Source of the DNA: Megaustenia siamemsis
Taxonomy: Eukaryota > Mollusca > Gastropoda > Stylommatophora > Ariophantidae
Reading direction: 5' to 3'
Length of the DNA stretch: 64,000 nucleotides
NCBI GenBank assembly: GCA_032433765.1
Contig: JAVIAB010000124.1
Location: 78,172,465 to 78,236,464, forward strand
Of this stretch, positions 43,798 through 55,060 are shown one piece after another. Positions within the stretch are counted from its first letter, which is position 1. Each line of letters begins with the position of its first letter. A program made the translations under genes and the position numbers. The notes beneath the pieces were generated by a model. That model was not told where the DNA came from. It searched no databases and was given only the letters and a program-made list of their open reading frames with translations.

Positions 43798-44221
43798 CTT
43801 TGAAAGAACAGATAACCATTAAGTCATTATCAAATCAAAGAAATAATTGATTGATTTTGTGTTGACTATGATAACCTAAAGTTTTCTGTGATGATAACAA
43901 ATGAATAGATCAGAGATAAAGCCACTTTGTGTCATTCAATACATTACTTGTATATCTGACTTTGATATCCTACCTTATCAAGTCATTAATATCAATACTT
44001 TGACTTGTTTCCTAACGTTTGTGTTGTCACTAATTACCAAGTGTATATTAGCTGTATTCTCTCTGATCTTGTCATTTATGTAATTGTTTCATGCTTTTTT
44101 TCTTCACTTGGAGAACATTTGCTCATGACACTGTAAAAGCAACAATATCTATATTTACATTGTCTACCTTAATGCTTCAACAGATTATTCCGCTATCATC
44201 ACATCCATTTAAAAAAATTAT

Positions 44222-44333
44222 AGTTCGTTCACAAATTCGTGCCCACAGAGTTGATCAATTATCTCGGAAACTGTTTGATGAATTCCTGTAATACTTCGTC
44301 ATGAAATTTTATTTTTCCACCGACCTTCAGATT
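44222..44333 (-). repeat. Left arm of an inverted 110-bp duplication
   Basis: The minus strand of this segment matches 48205-48316 plus at roughly 85% by eye. The shared frame reads ITGIHQTVSEIIDQLCGHEF here. The arms face each other across the family G LINE in the last DAAM intron. Confidence 0.8.
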
Positions 44334-44922
44334 TTATAACATTTAAGTACAAAGGTAGTCTGAATTTTGCACAAATCGTTTTTTGTTATATAATTTTAGG
44401 AAAATATCAAACCACATGCTCTAATCATTAGATTTTACTGTAAATTATGTTAATTTTCTAACAATGAACAAGCCAAAGGCTTATCCGTATTACATTGAAT
44501 AGTAATATAACTGATCCCTTTTAGATTCTTTGCAAAAGTGCATGTACAATAACACAGTTACCTTTTGCATAGTGATAAATTTACACTTTAAACTCTTCAT
44601 GGTTTTAAAAATCAAGTAGTCACTTCACAACAGCTTACAAATAATCACACATACAGGAATATTCATTAATAGCAAATATTTTGTCAAAAAACGCCTCTGG
44701 ACCAATTTAACAAGAAACCGGAAATAAAATTATCCAAAAAAACCTTGGAGTGGCACACGTCTTACAAGTTAAGATTGCGAAACAGTGCTAAGATTGGGTA
44801 GTGTGCATGTAAAATTTGCCTTTTTAATTGGCGAGTTTATTACAACAAATGTGGGTATTGTGAAATCCTAAAATTTAGGACAAGCAAGAAAATCATATTT
44901 TTATATACCTCATATAAGTAAA

Positions 44923-47900
44923 TATATATAATAATATATTTAATTATATATTTAATAATAATATAAGTTTTCTTTTTTCCGTTTCCGGTTGTTTCCAAAA
45001 TGGAGGAATTATTTTTCTCCGGCTTGGTATAGAACCGTTGATCAGAGGTTTAACAAGCCGCTATCGTAAAAACGATGTTGTTAATGAAACGTAGACCTGA
45101 TACAGAATGTGTAAATTAGCAGTAGATAGTAGTGATAGTTTTTTCGGCCCTAAAACAACAACAAAAATAGGATTCTGGAATGTGCGAACAATGGCCGCTC
45201 CGACGAAACATGCACAGGTCGCGAGCGAGATGGACAGATACGATCTAGATATTTTAGGATTAAGCGAAATGCGCTGGCCTGGAACAGGTAGGAGATCTAT
45301 TGATAATAAAATAGTAGTTTTTTCTGGAAGGGAAGATGGAAAACACCGTGAAGGAGTAGGCATAATGATGACAGACAAAGCTGCAAGAAGTTTATTAGAA
45401 TGGGAACCGGTAAATAGCCGTCTGATACGAACATGATACAAAACAAAACATGGAAGACTTTCAATTATTCAATGTTATGCGCCTACTAACGAAGCTGATG
45501 ATGAAGTTAAGGATGATTTTTATAACCAACTGCAACAACTTATAAACAAAATACCAAAACACGATCTTTTAATTGTAATGGGAGACTTCAACGCCAAAGT
45601 AGGACAAGATAACGCAGGAGTGGAACATGTGATGGGGAGAGAAGGCTGTAATACAACAAGTCAGAATGGAGAAAGATTAATAGAATTATGTTTAATAGAA
45701 AATTTAGTTATAGGTGGGACATTATTTCCACATAAAAATATCCACAAAACAACATGGATATCTCCTGATGATAGAACATCAAATCAAATTGACCACCTAT
45801 GTATTAAACAACAATTCAGATCATCATTAATAGATGTAAGAGCATACAGAGGTGCTGATGTTAATAGTGACCACAACCTGTGCATTGGGAAAATAAGATT
45901 AAAATTTAGAAACCAACAGAAGAGGTCAATTACACATAAAATTGATAGTCATAAACTGAAAGATGAAGCAATAAAGGAAAAGTTTAACATAGAGCTAAGT
46001 AATTGTTATTCAGCACTTGGTGAAATAGACTTAGATATCAATGAAATGTGGGACTCACAGAGCAAAATACTAATGACAGCAGCAGAAGCAAGTGCTGGAC
46101 TGAAGAAAATGGAAAAACGAGCTTGGATCTCAGACACCACATGGAAATACATCAAAGAAAGAAGAGAAGCGAAGAGAGCCATGACTAATGTAAAGACAGA
46201 TCTTGGAAAGGTTCTGGCAAAAGCAACATACAAAGAATTAGACAACAAAGTGAAAAGTTCGGCAAGAAGAGATACAAGAGCTTATATAGACAACTTGGCA
46301 GAGAAAGCAGAGACAGCTGCAATTACAGGAGACAGCAGAACTCTTTATACTGTACAAAAGATGCTGACAAACACCTACACATCCAGTGGAACACCAATTC
46401 TAGACAAATCTGGATTAATGCTAACAACAAGCGCAGACATAAAAGCCCGTTGGGCGGAACACTTCAAAGAAATTCTTAACCGTCCACTACCTCACAGTTT
46501 AATAGATTTTGAAGCTGAAACACCAGCAGCAGAATTAGATGTAAATTTAGATGACTTCACCTTGAGTGAAATAGAAACCACCTTAAAGCTAATGACCAAT
46601 AACAAGGCTGCTGGAGAGGATAAGTTAACAGCTGAGATCCTCAAGGCAATTGATAGCCATAATTTAATACATCTCCAAAAAATGTTCAACATCATTTGGA
46701 AAACAGAGAAGACGCCTCATAAATGGAAAAAAGGAATCATTGTTAAGATCCCAAAAAAGGGCAATCTTAGAGATTGTAACAATTGGAGAGGCGTGACACT
46801 TTTGTCAGTTGCCTCAAAATTATTCTGTAAAATCATCCTAAATAGAATAAAGGATTCAATAGATACAGTAATGCGTGAAGAACAGGCTGGGTTTAGAAAA
46901 GGGAGAAGCTGTCTTGACCACATTTTCACTCTACGACTTATATTGGAGGAACACATTGAAAAGCAAAAACCTTTTGTACTTAACTTCATCGACTTCAAAA
47001 AAGCATTTGATAGTATTCATAGAGATTCTTTGTGGAAAATTCTGAAGCAATATGGCTTACCATCAAAAATCATAAATATTATCAAAGACATGTATGATGG
47101 TTACACATGTGCAGTTCGAACAGAGGAAGGACTGAGCGAATGTTTCCCAATAGAAACTGGGGTTAAACAAGGATGTATTTTATCGCCCTTGTTATTTGGA
47201 ATTGTTATGGACTTCATAATGAAGAAATGCTGCACTGGTAATAAAGGCATCGAATGGATACAAGGAGACCATTTGGAGGACCTGGACTTTGCTGATGACA
47301 TAGTTCTCATCAGCAATCAGATAAAAACGATGCAGGAAAACACAAATGAACTATCATCAATAGCCAGCAAAATTGGGCTTGAGGTCAATCATGAAAAGAC
47401 TAAAGTCATGAAAAGTTTAATTCCAACAAGTGACAAAATATACATGGAAAACAAACCAGTAGAAGAGATCGATCACTTCATCTATCTTGGAAGTCACATT
47501 GATCGAGAAGGGGATACGAGCAAAGAAATTAGAATCAGACTGGCTAAAGCAGCAATGTCTTTCAGAAGCCTTGAAAAGTTGTGGAAATCAAAACTCATTA
47601 GCACAAACACAAAACTTAGGCTATTCAAATCAAATGTACTATCAACCCTTACGTATGCGTGTGAAAGCTGGAAAACAACAAGAGATATAGAAACAAAGTT
47701 GAACGCATTCGAAAATAAATGTCTAAGGAAAATACTTGGTATAGAATGGAACGAATTCAAAACAAACGAGGAAATTAGAGAAATCGCCAATCAACCACTA
47801 ATATCTTCAGTAATAAAGAAAAGACGATGGTCATACGTTGGACATGTGATGAGAAGAGATAATAATCGAATAGCAAAGCAAGCCCTCATATGGGAAACAA

Positions 47901-48150
47901 CAGGTAAAAGAAAAAGAGGAAGACCCAGGGAGACACTGAGAAGAACATTGATGAGAGAGGCAAGAGCAGCAGGAATCGGCTCCCTCAATGAGATAGAACT
48001 GCTTGCACAGAACAGAGACAGATGGCGAGATTTGATAAAATATCTTTAAAAGAAAACTGCTAGAACAAAAATTCATATAGGAGAAGGTGTATCTTGGTCT
48101 ACGCCCTATGGGCCGGTTACGGCTCGAAAGGTCAATAGATAGATAGATAG
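44923..48150 (+). mobile_element. Near-full-length RTE-like LINE (family G), 11-bp TSD
   Basis: It is bracketed by ATATAAGTAAA at 44912-44922 and 48151-48161. The coding region is complete except for one in-frame TGA. The 3' UTR of about 80 bp carries two adjacent hairpins (GCCC-TAT-GGGC and GCCG-GTTA-CGGC) and an (ATAG)n tail. It lies in the last DAAM intron, opposite to the gene. The first 100-180 bp of the bracketed sequence are very AT-rich, so the true 5' edge is less certain than the 3' edge. Confidence 0.85.
45107..48049 (+). pseudogene. RTE-like LINE ORF: APE endonuclease + reverse transcriptase, one stop
   Basis: A single frame of 981 codons starting at ATG 45107, broken only by TGA at 45434-45436 (in ..LIRT-stop-YKTKHGRL..); by context this was probably an Arg codon lost through C-to-T. 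Domains: APE endonuclease (KIGFWNVRTMAAPTK, LGLSEMRWPGTG, IQCYAPTN, MGDFNAKVGQD, QIDHLCI, NSDHNL); RT (NNKAAGEDKLTAEIL, IVKIPKKGNLRDCNNWRGV, EEQAGFRKGRSCLDHIF, NFIDFKKAFDSIHR, GVKQGCILSPLLFGI, DLDFADDIVLIS with FADD at about 728); then the post-RT region (HFIYLGSHIDREGD, ACESWKTTRD, RRWSYVGHVMRRDN). No RNase H, consistent with RTE-like elements. Downstream of the stop a 823-codon frame is intact. Confidence 0.93.
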
Positions 48151-48204
48151 ATATAAGTAAAAATCTTTCCTAAATGCATGACAGTAGGGCAAAAAATCAG
48201 ACTG

Positions 48205-48316
48205 AAGGTCAGTGAAGAAAATAAGATTTCACGAAAAAGAATTACAGAAATTCATCAAACAGTTTCCGAGATAATTAATAAACTCTGTGGACACGAATTT
48301 CTGAACGAACGATAAG
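48205..48316 (+). repeat. Right arm of an inverted 110-bp duplication
   Basis: It matches the minus strand of 44222-44333. The corresponding frame reads ITEIHQTVSEIINKLCGHEF followed by LNER and a stop; both arms end in a stop at the same place and both have TTACAG just before the frame. Confidence 0.8.
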
Positions 48317-48489
48317 CACATTACTAAGTGTTTATGCTGTATAGTTTCATTTTCACTGTCTTCCCAGTTTTCTTCATTTTCTTACAGCTCAATTTAAAAA
48401 AAAAATTTCTTACATTATATAAGACTTCCATGCAATTTTTGTAACAATTTTTTCAGTAATATCTGAAAGTTGTAACAGTACATTTTTAT

Positions 48490-48940
48490 CTATCTATTGA
48501 CCTTTCGAGCCGTAACCGGCCCATAGGGCGTAGACCAAGATACACCTTCTCCTATATGAATTTTTGTTCTAGCAGTTTTCTTTTAAAGATATTTTATTAA
48601 ATCTCGCCATCTGTCTCTGTTCTGTGCAAGCAGTTCTATCTCATTGAGGGAGCCGATTCCTGCTGCTCTTGCCTCTCTCATCAATGTTCTTCTCAGTGTC
48701 TCCCTGGGTCTTCCTCTTTTTCTTTTACCTGTTGTTTCCCATATGAGGGCTTGCTTTGCTATTCGATTATTATCTCTTCTCATCACATGTCCAACGTATG
48801 ACCATCGTCTTTTCTTTATTACTGAAGATATTAGTGGTTGATTGGCGATTTCTCTAATTTCCTCGTTTGTTTTGAATTCGTTCCATTCTATACCAAGTAT
48901 TTTCCTTAGACATTTATTTTCGAATGCGTTCAACTTTGTT
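48490..48940 (-). mobile_element. RTE-like LINE 3' end (family G), minus, 12-bp TSD
   Basis: It is bracketed by GTACATTTTTAT at 48478-48489 and 48941-48952. The minus-strand terminal ORF stays open for 116 codons (48933-48583) and is nearly identical to 47695-48049, the neighbouring copy on the other strand, from which it is separated by only 330 bp. Confidence 0.92.
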
Positions 48941-49034
48941 GTACATTTTTATACAGATGTATAATAGGGAGTAATAGAAGAGGGTGAAGATGTGGAGGAA
49001 AATAGGGGAGTGAGTCTCTTCTTCTTCTTCTTCT

Positions 49035-51895
49035 ACCTTTTTAGCTCCCAGTGGAGCATAGGTCTTCAACAAACACTTTCCAAGTCATTCTGTTTTTTGC
49101 CATTCTTTTAAGATCATTCCATGTCTTCCCCATCATCTTCATCTCTGCTTCTATCTGTCTTCTCCAAGAATTCCTTGGTCTTCCTCTTTGTCTTTTCCCC
49201 TGGGGATTCCAAAAAAGGGCCTGTTGTGTAATACATTTTCTGTTCCTCCCTCTTTATCTATATTACTGCCCGGATATATGTAAGATTGTACATCTAGGAG
49301 AGGTATTTCTCCTAATTTTATTTAGTTATTGCCAGCTGCATTAATTCTCATAATGTTGGTCTTATCCCTATTAATCTTCAGTCCTAGCTGTTTTGATATC
49401 TCAACAAGTATGCTCATTTTATCCTGCATCTGTTGATGGCTGTGTGATAGGAGAGCTATGTCATCAGCAAAGTCTAAATCATCAAGTTGTTTGGTCAGTG
49501 ACCACTGGATCCCATTTCTGTTGTTTTGAGTTATTTTCATAATCCTATCTATGGCCAGTAGAAAGAGAAATGGAGACAGAAGGCATCCCTGCCTTACTCC
49601 TGTTCTTATTTCAAATGCTTCTGTAAACTGTCCTTCATGCACCACACTACATTTCGTTCCTTCATACATTGTTTTTATCAGGTTAATAAACTTTATGGGC
49701 ATTCCGTAATGACTCAGCAACTTCCAAAGCATTCTTCTGTCTAAACTATCAAATGCCTTTTCGTAATCTATGAATCCAATATAAAGTGGGGATTTTAGTT
49801 CTAAACTTTGTTCAACTATTATACGTAGAGTAGTTATTTGATCAGCACATGATCTGTTCTTCCTAAAACCTGCTTGTTCATCTCTCAAATGTTTCTCTAT
49901 GGCCTCTTCTAGTCTCTCCAGAATGATTCTGCTTAATATTTTTCCTGGCACTGATAGTAGCATAATTCCCCTATAATTTGTGTACTCCTGTAAACTTCCT
50001 TTCTTTGGTAGTTTGATCATATAACTTTCTTTCCAGTCTTTAGGCATTTCTTCCCTCTCCCAAATTTTATCTAATAGATTATGTAACATCTTGGTAGAGG
50101 TGTTAATATCTGCTTTGATGGCTTCCGAAGGAATTTCATCTGGTCCTGTGGCTTTACCATTTTTTAATAGTTTGATGGCTTTCATTATTTCTTCTTTACT
50201 TGGGTTTCCACAGTTAACGTTAACTCTTCTTCTGCTGGTAGTATATCTGGAGGATTATTTGAGCCGGGTCTGTTCAAAAGTTCTTCAAAATGCTCTTTCC
50301 ATCTCTCCATTTGTTCCCTTATATTACTAAGCAGATTTCCTTCCTTATCTTTAATAAAGGCATTGATCTGTTTGTATTTTCCACTTAATTTCTTTGTGCT
50401 GTTGTACAGTTCTTTCATATTCCCTTTATTTGCTGCTTCTTTTGCCTCTTTAGCTAGTTCATCTATATATTTCCTCTTATCCCTTTTAATGCATCTTCTC
50501 ACTTCTTTGTTCACCTCTGTGTAAGCTTCCTGTGTCTTGGCTTTATTACTTCTCGTTTTGCTTTTATTTATGTCTGCTTTCTTGTTCTTTCTTTCTTTAA
50601 TTTTATCCAGGGTCTCTGCTGTCATCCATGCCTTATTCTGGCGTTCTCTTTTCCCCAGTGTTTCTTTGCATGTCTCTTTCCATATATCTTTTACCTGTTT
50701 CCAATGATCTTCTATATTTATTGTATTTTCTAGTTGTTGAGGACTTAGTATTTGTTTGATATTGTGACTGTGAATTTATCTTTAATTCCTTGTTCTTTAA
50801 GAAACCCTACATTGAAATACTTTCCACCCTTATTCGCTGTAGTATACCTTTTTAATTTAATTTTAAGTTTGGCTATCAGAAGATGATGATCAGAAGCTAC
50901 ATCTGCCCCTCTATATACTTTTACATCCTGTAAGGATGACTTAAACTTATTATTAATACATATGTGATCAATATGGTTTTCCGTTCCATGATCTGGTGAC
51001 ACCCACGTAGCTTTGTGTATTCTTTTACATTGGAATATTGTTCCTCCTAGGCTCACTTGATTAAGGGCACAGAAATTCACAAATATCTCTCCATTCTCGT
51101 TTATATCTCCAAGTCCATGTTTTCCCATAATCTCTTCGAAGCCTCTGTTGTCTGATCCTACTTTGGCATTAAGGTCTCCCATCAAGATTATAATATCCTT
51201 GGCCCGTCTTGCATCCATCTGACATTGTAGCTGTTTATAGAAATCATTTTTAACTAAATCATCCTTATCGTTGGTTGGTGCATAGCATTGGGTAATGTGT
51301 AATTTTATTTTGTTTTTGGTTGTTTTAAATGTTGCTCTCATTAGTCTTGGTCCTGCTGCTTCCCATTCTATTAGTGTCTTCTGTGCATTCCTTGATAGCA
51401 TTATAGCAACCCCTTCACTATATTGTGCTCCAGGTTCCTGGTGTCCTGATGAAAAAAATAATCTCTCCTGTATTTAGTTTTATTCTTTCCGTTCCTAGCC
51501 ATATTGTTTCACACATTCCCAGAATATCTATCTTGTAGTTTGTCATTTCTGTTGCTACCTGAGCAGCTTTTCCCTGTTCGTTTAGGGTACGTACATTCCA
51601 GGTGCCAATTCTAGAGGATTTCCTGGTAGACAAAAGGTGAGTCAGCAACCCGGAGTCCTTATGGCTTTCTCCGGCTTGCATCATACGTCTCTTAGACAGA
51701 GAGCCCTTATCTTTCCTGGATGGCAGATTTACTTTTTCTCTCTTTGACTTGTCCATGTTTGTGAAGTTTTTTCGGCTTATTTTTTTTTTACAGTATGGAA
51801 TAGCCAGTCCCATGCCCAACCCTCCTTTCTCACCTCTTATGAACATGCCTTGTTGAGTACAGCGCTGCTATTCTTTACTCCCCTTTCGGGCCCCG
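49035..51895 (-). mobile_element. RTE-like LINE (family H), nearly full length, internally deleted
   Basis: Read on the minus strand: a 5' region, APE endonuclease in two frames (51846-51418 IGTWNVRTLNEQGKAAQ, LGMCETIWLGTE; 51401-50745 ITQCYAPTND, MGDLNAKVGSD, HIDHICI, ASDHHLL), a linker (50625-50185) and RT (50185-49322: GKATGPDEIPSEA, IKLPKKGSLQEYTNYRGI, EQAGFRKNRSCADQI, GFIDYEKAFDSLDR, GVRQGCLLSPFLF, DDLDFADDIALLS). After the RT the copy jumps from about 49243 directly to the 3' end, missing about 340 bp that the copy at 1-640 retains. The tail is (GAAGAA)n. At least three frameshifts are present. Located in the last DAAM intron, same strand as the gene. Confidence 0.9.
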
Positions 51896-52413
51896 GCAGC
51901 GCATGGGCGAGGTGAGTGAGGGGTTGGAAGAAAAACATGGAAAAGTCATGCTGAAAGAATGGGACAGTTAACTCTAATTCAGTCAGGTGGACTGAGGGAT
52001 TCTCTTGATTTTAAGAGAATGCATGGGGGCTGAGCGGCGAGAGACAAAGAATATGTGCATGGGACATGTGAAGTGTGAGGGTTGCTCACATGGTCGGCCT
52101 GGGAGAAGGTTCGTTCCAGAAAGGCGGTGGTCAGTGGCCACTCAACCTTCGAAGGTGCTAGTTGTGTTATTGGGGGTTGTTTTCTGCTCAAGTGAAGGAG
52201 CGAAGAGCTCGACATCGTTGGTGTTAAGCTGAGTTCCAACTGGCTAGTTATCAGAGTTATTGTGAGGCTATGCGGTTAGCCATGACATGAATATTGTGGT
52301 TACAAGGAAGTTGTTGAAGCTGTCTGTTGAATGGGAGAAATGCATCACTAAGGTTACCGCTTGAGGAATGACTGAGTAGGTGACTAACGTTGGGCCTATG
52401 GATGCCACAAAGT
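51896..52413. other. Intronic DNA, locally GC-richer, unassigned
   Basis: It begins with a GC-rich stretch (cgggccccggcagcgcatgg at about 51889-51908) at the LINE 5' end. No exon could be supported. Confidence 0.3.
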
Positions 52414-52760
52414 GTGAAACTGAACTTTTATATTATTTCTGGAGTGAAGGAGAGAAAGGTGATTTTTTTATGGACTTGTTTTGTACATTGTGACTTGCTG
52501 AGCAAGACAAAGCGAGTATGAACTTGTTAGAGTAGAGTAGCGTTGTGAAACTGAACTTTTATATTCTTTCTGGAGTGATGGAGAGAAAGGTGATTGTTTA
52601 TGGACTTGTTTTGTACATTAAGACTCGCTGAGCAAGACAAAGTGAGTAAGAACTTGTAGAGTCTAGTAGTGTCGTGAGATTGAACTGTCATATTATTTCT
52701 GGAGTGAGGTAGAGTAAGAAGATTTCTTATGTTCATATTACTATGAACGAGGATTGTCTT
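52414..52760. repeat. 130-bp direct tandem repeat, about 2.6 units
   Basis: Units start at 'gtgaaactgaacttttatat' (52414), again at 52545 and, diverged, at about 52674. Shared internal blocks are 'gacttgttttgtacatt' and 'gctgagcaagacaaag'. Downstream, AATAAAG (about 52897) and a TGGCGATGAACG segment (52971) would also fit the end of an LTR followed by a primer-binding region, but no paired LTR or gag-pol is visible. Confidence 0.8.
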
Positions 52761-53394
52761 GAACATTCCTAAGCGCGTAAGGTTTTGCCCATGTCAACTG
52801 TGATTGTACTTAGTGAATGTATAAGGGTTCTGACGATGTAAAGTCTGAGTCAGTGTGTCAACTCCAGTAATTGAGGAGAGGTGTTGTAAATTGAAATAAA
52901 GACTAAGCATATTTTATGAACACCTTGTCTTGTTAATTCACGTGAGGTAGTGTGGTACTCATAACTGGAATGGCGATGAACGAAAGACAACTGGGAGAGC
53001 AGGTTCCAGGTTGTAGGGCTGCATAACCCGTCAGTAGATGAAGTACTACAAAGAAAGGGAATCCTATAGACAAGCCAGTGGTAGAGTCCAGAAAAACATT
53101 AAGCAGTGGGTCTGGTGGGGAGGCTGAAGGCCAGGTTCAGTAGCCTCCATTGAACATAAGTCGGGCAGCAGCCGACTGGACGTAACCAGACACACAACAC
53201 ATCAAAAAGATCACGGCGGGGTACGGCGACAGATGTAGAGTATTAATTTATTTAATCAGGTCTCCCTACCAACTGAGGAACAAATTAGTGTGGCTGTACT
53301 TGCTATGAAAAAGAAATTCCCTCTCAAATTCCCCATTAGCTCATGAACAATATCCACTGCCCAATAATCATATGTGAAAGTAAAGGTTCCCTAG
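52761..53394. other. DAAM intronic DNA, unassigned
   Basis: No exon or known family is seen. See the neighbouring tandem repeat for a weak LTR hypothesis. Confidence 0.3.
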
Positions 53395-53595
53395 GCATTA
53401 AGGATATAAACACTGGCTAATAATAATAATATGTGAAAGTAAAGGTTCCCTAGGCATGAAGGGGATATGGTGCTAGTGGCCTTAGCTTTCCATGACTAGT
53501 GGCACTAATTTGGGTGATGTGGTTAGTATCATGGCACCTTTACTTTTCAAATATCTGGGACACATTTAGCCAGTTGGGCAAGCCCTAAATAATGA
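53395..53595 (-). repeat. SINE1 remnant
   Basis: The minus strand retains 'actggctaaatgtgtcccag', AAGTAAAGGTGCC, 'accacatcacccaaat' and the ends of the 3' block ('agcaccatatccccttcatg'), matching the SINE1 body. Confidence 0.6.
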
Positions 53596-53713
53596 CATGC
53601 AGCAAATAAAATTTACTAAATTAAAATTAATTCTTGTAGAAAAAAATTCAGTTAAATAAATGACGAAGAAAATAGAACAGCTTGGCATGGCACTCCTTCA
53701 ATCAACTTCTTAC

Positions 53714-53813
53714 CTTTGTCTATGTTTTCTACATTTATCACATTTTTAGATTTGTCAGAAACTGTGGTATTTCCTTGTCGCTGTAAGGTTCGTTTTTCTC
53801 TTTCTCTCTTTAG
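53714..53813 (-). CDS. DAAM: DAAM formin, penultimate coding exon
   Basis: The 100-nt exon lies between acceptor tttatttcag (ag at 53815-53814) and donor g/gtaagaag (gt at 53713-53712). It starts in phase 0 with LKREREKRTLQRQG, a continuation of the charged coiled coil after the FH2 domain, and ends INVENIDKG with the glycine split across the intron. The next exon supplies the DAD-like EFDDLISALR. The residues between the coil and the DAD are variable in the family, and this one carries Asn/Thr/Ser-rich residues. Confidence 0.85.
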
Positions 53814-54075
53814 CTGAAATAAAATTATTTTATTTTACTTAAACAATATAATTAATGGACAGTTTCAAGAAAAAAGTTTATTGTATTATTGTTTACTCAC
53901 TACAATGTATTCAAAGAAACTGTCAGCATAAAAATACAAGCAAAGCTAAAAGTGAAAACAGATTCAATCAAACTAAAAAAAGACTAACAGCAATTACACA
54001 TTGTGCTTCATGAATTATTGAAATTCTTAAATAATACTTTTATGTGATTTTTTTTGCAGAGTTTTTTTTACTCAC

Positions 54076-54246
54076 TTGTTCTTCAAGCTGTTTCCGTTTC
54101 TCCTCCTCCTCTTTCTGCTTCTTGAACTTCTCATTTTCATGCCTAGCATCAGTAATTCCTGTTAAAAAATTATCTATGCAACCAAAGAAGTCCTCTGGTT
54201 GAACTTGTTTTGGATCTTCAGCAAAGCTCTTCAATGTCATTTCATA
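54076..54246 (-). CDS. DAAM: DAAM formin, end of FH2 domain and coiled coil
   Basis: The exon has 171 nt, 57 codons, phase 0 at both ends (acceptor tgtttccag, donor gtgagt). It reads YEMTLKSFAEDPKQVQPEDF, FGCIDNFLTGITDARHEN, then a Lys/Glu-rich coil (FKKQKEEEEKRKQLEEQ). The family pattern at the end of the DAAM FH2 domain is (K/R)IQPDEFFGIFDQFL...A+QENE, followed by KKKEEEERR. It joins the previous exon without any missing residue relative to vertebrate DAAM. Confidence 0.93.
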
Positions 54247-54929
54247 CTGGAAACAAAATGGAAATATGTGTTCAAATAAAGCTTTGTTCAAAAAAAATCA
54301 TCTAATCAGGACAAATATACATTAGTTTAACTGTCAGTTCATTCTGGATATGATATAATATATAAATGCAAGTTCAGTACCAATTTTTCAGTAACTTCTA
54401 GTTATCTGTCACCTCTTTTATTTTAGATATAATTACTATTGGATATTAACATTTTCTCCCTCTTCAAAACCTGATTAATTGTAGTGCAAGAAAAACTGTA
54501 CAATCTCAAACTGGAAGAACCTGTATTGCAACATTATATAAGTACAGTTACCTGTAGTGTGACACATCTGATAATGATTTGAATTTGTGTGCTGGAGATA
54601 TAGTGGGCTTTTTCAACATTTTTCAAAATACAACAAGCATGTGAATTATATAATTTCACATGAGCATACACATTTTTTTTTGTTCAAGTGTGTTTTTTTG
54701 TTACCTTTCTACTAACTGTAGGCTTAATTGTGAACATACTAACACTTATATAATATTAAGTCTTAGTTTTTAATTAAACTTAATGCAATTCTCATTATAA
54801 ATTTAAATTTGTTTAGTTTATTATGTTCAACCATTATTTTTAAATTGCTTTTTAAAATTGGTATGTTGCATTTTATGATGTAATCATTTGTACTTATTAT
54901 CCCTTTTAGTGAACAGGAAAGAGGTATAG

Positions 54930-55060
54930 GATAATCTGGGTGGTCTAGAGGTAATGCATTGACTTTTGAATAAGAAGATCCCATGTTCAAATTCTGCCAC
55001 AAGCAGTAGGAATTTTTCACTTCAAATCTGTGGTTTCTTCAGTGGCCTGTCTTTGTCTTT
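54930..55060 (+). repeat. SINE2 5' part
   Basis: 'atctgggtggtctagaggta' (head), B-box-like 'catgttcaaattctg', then 'tctgtggtttcttca' of the SINE2 body. It lies in a DAAM intron. Confidence 0.65.

Noticed and set aside
46006..47988. Numerous minus-strand frames of 65-98 codons antisense to the family G LINE
   Set aside because: These are shadows of the LINE coding frame and recur identically at other copies of the element.
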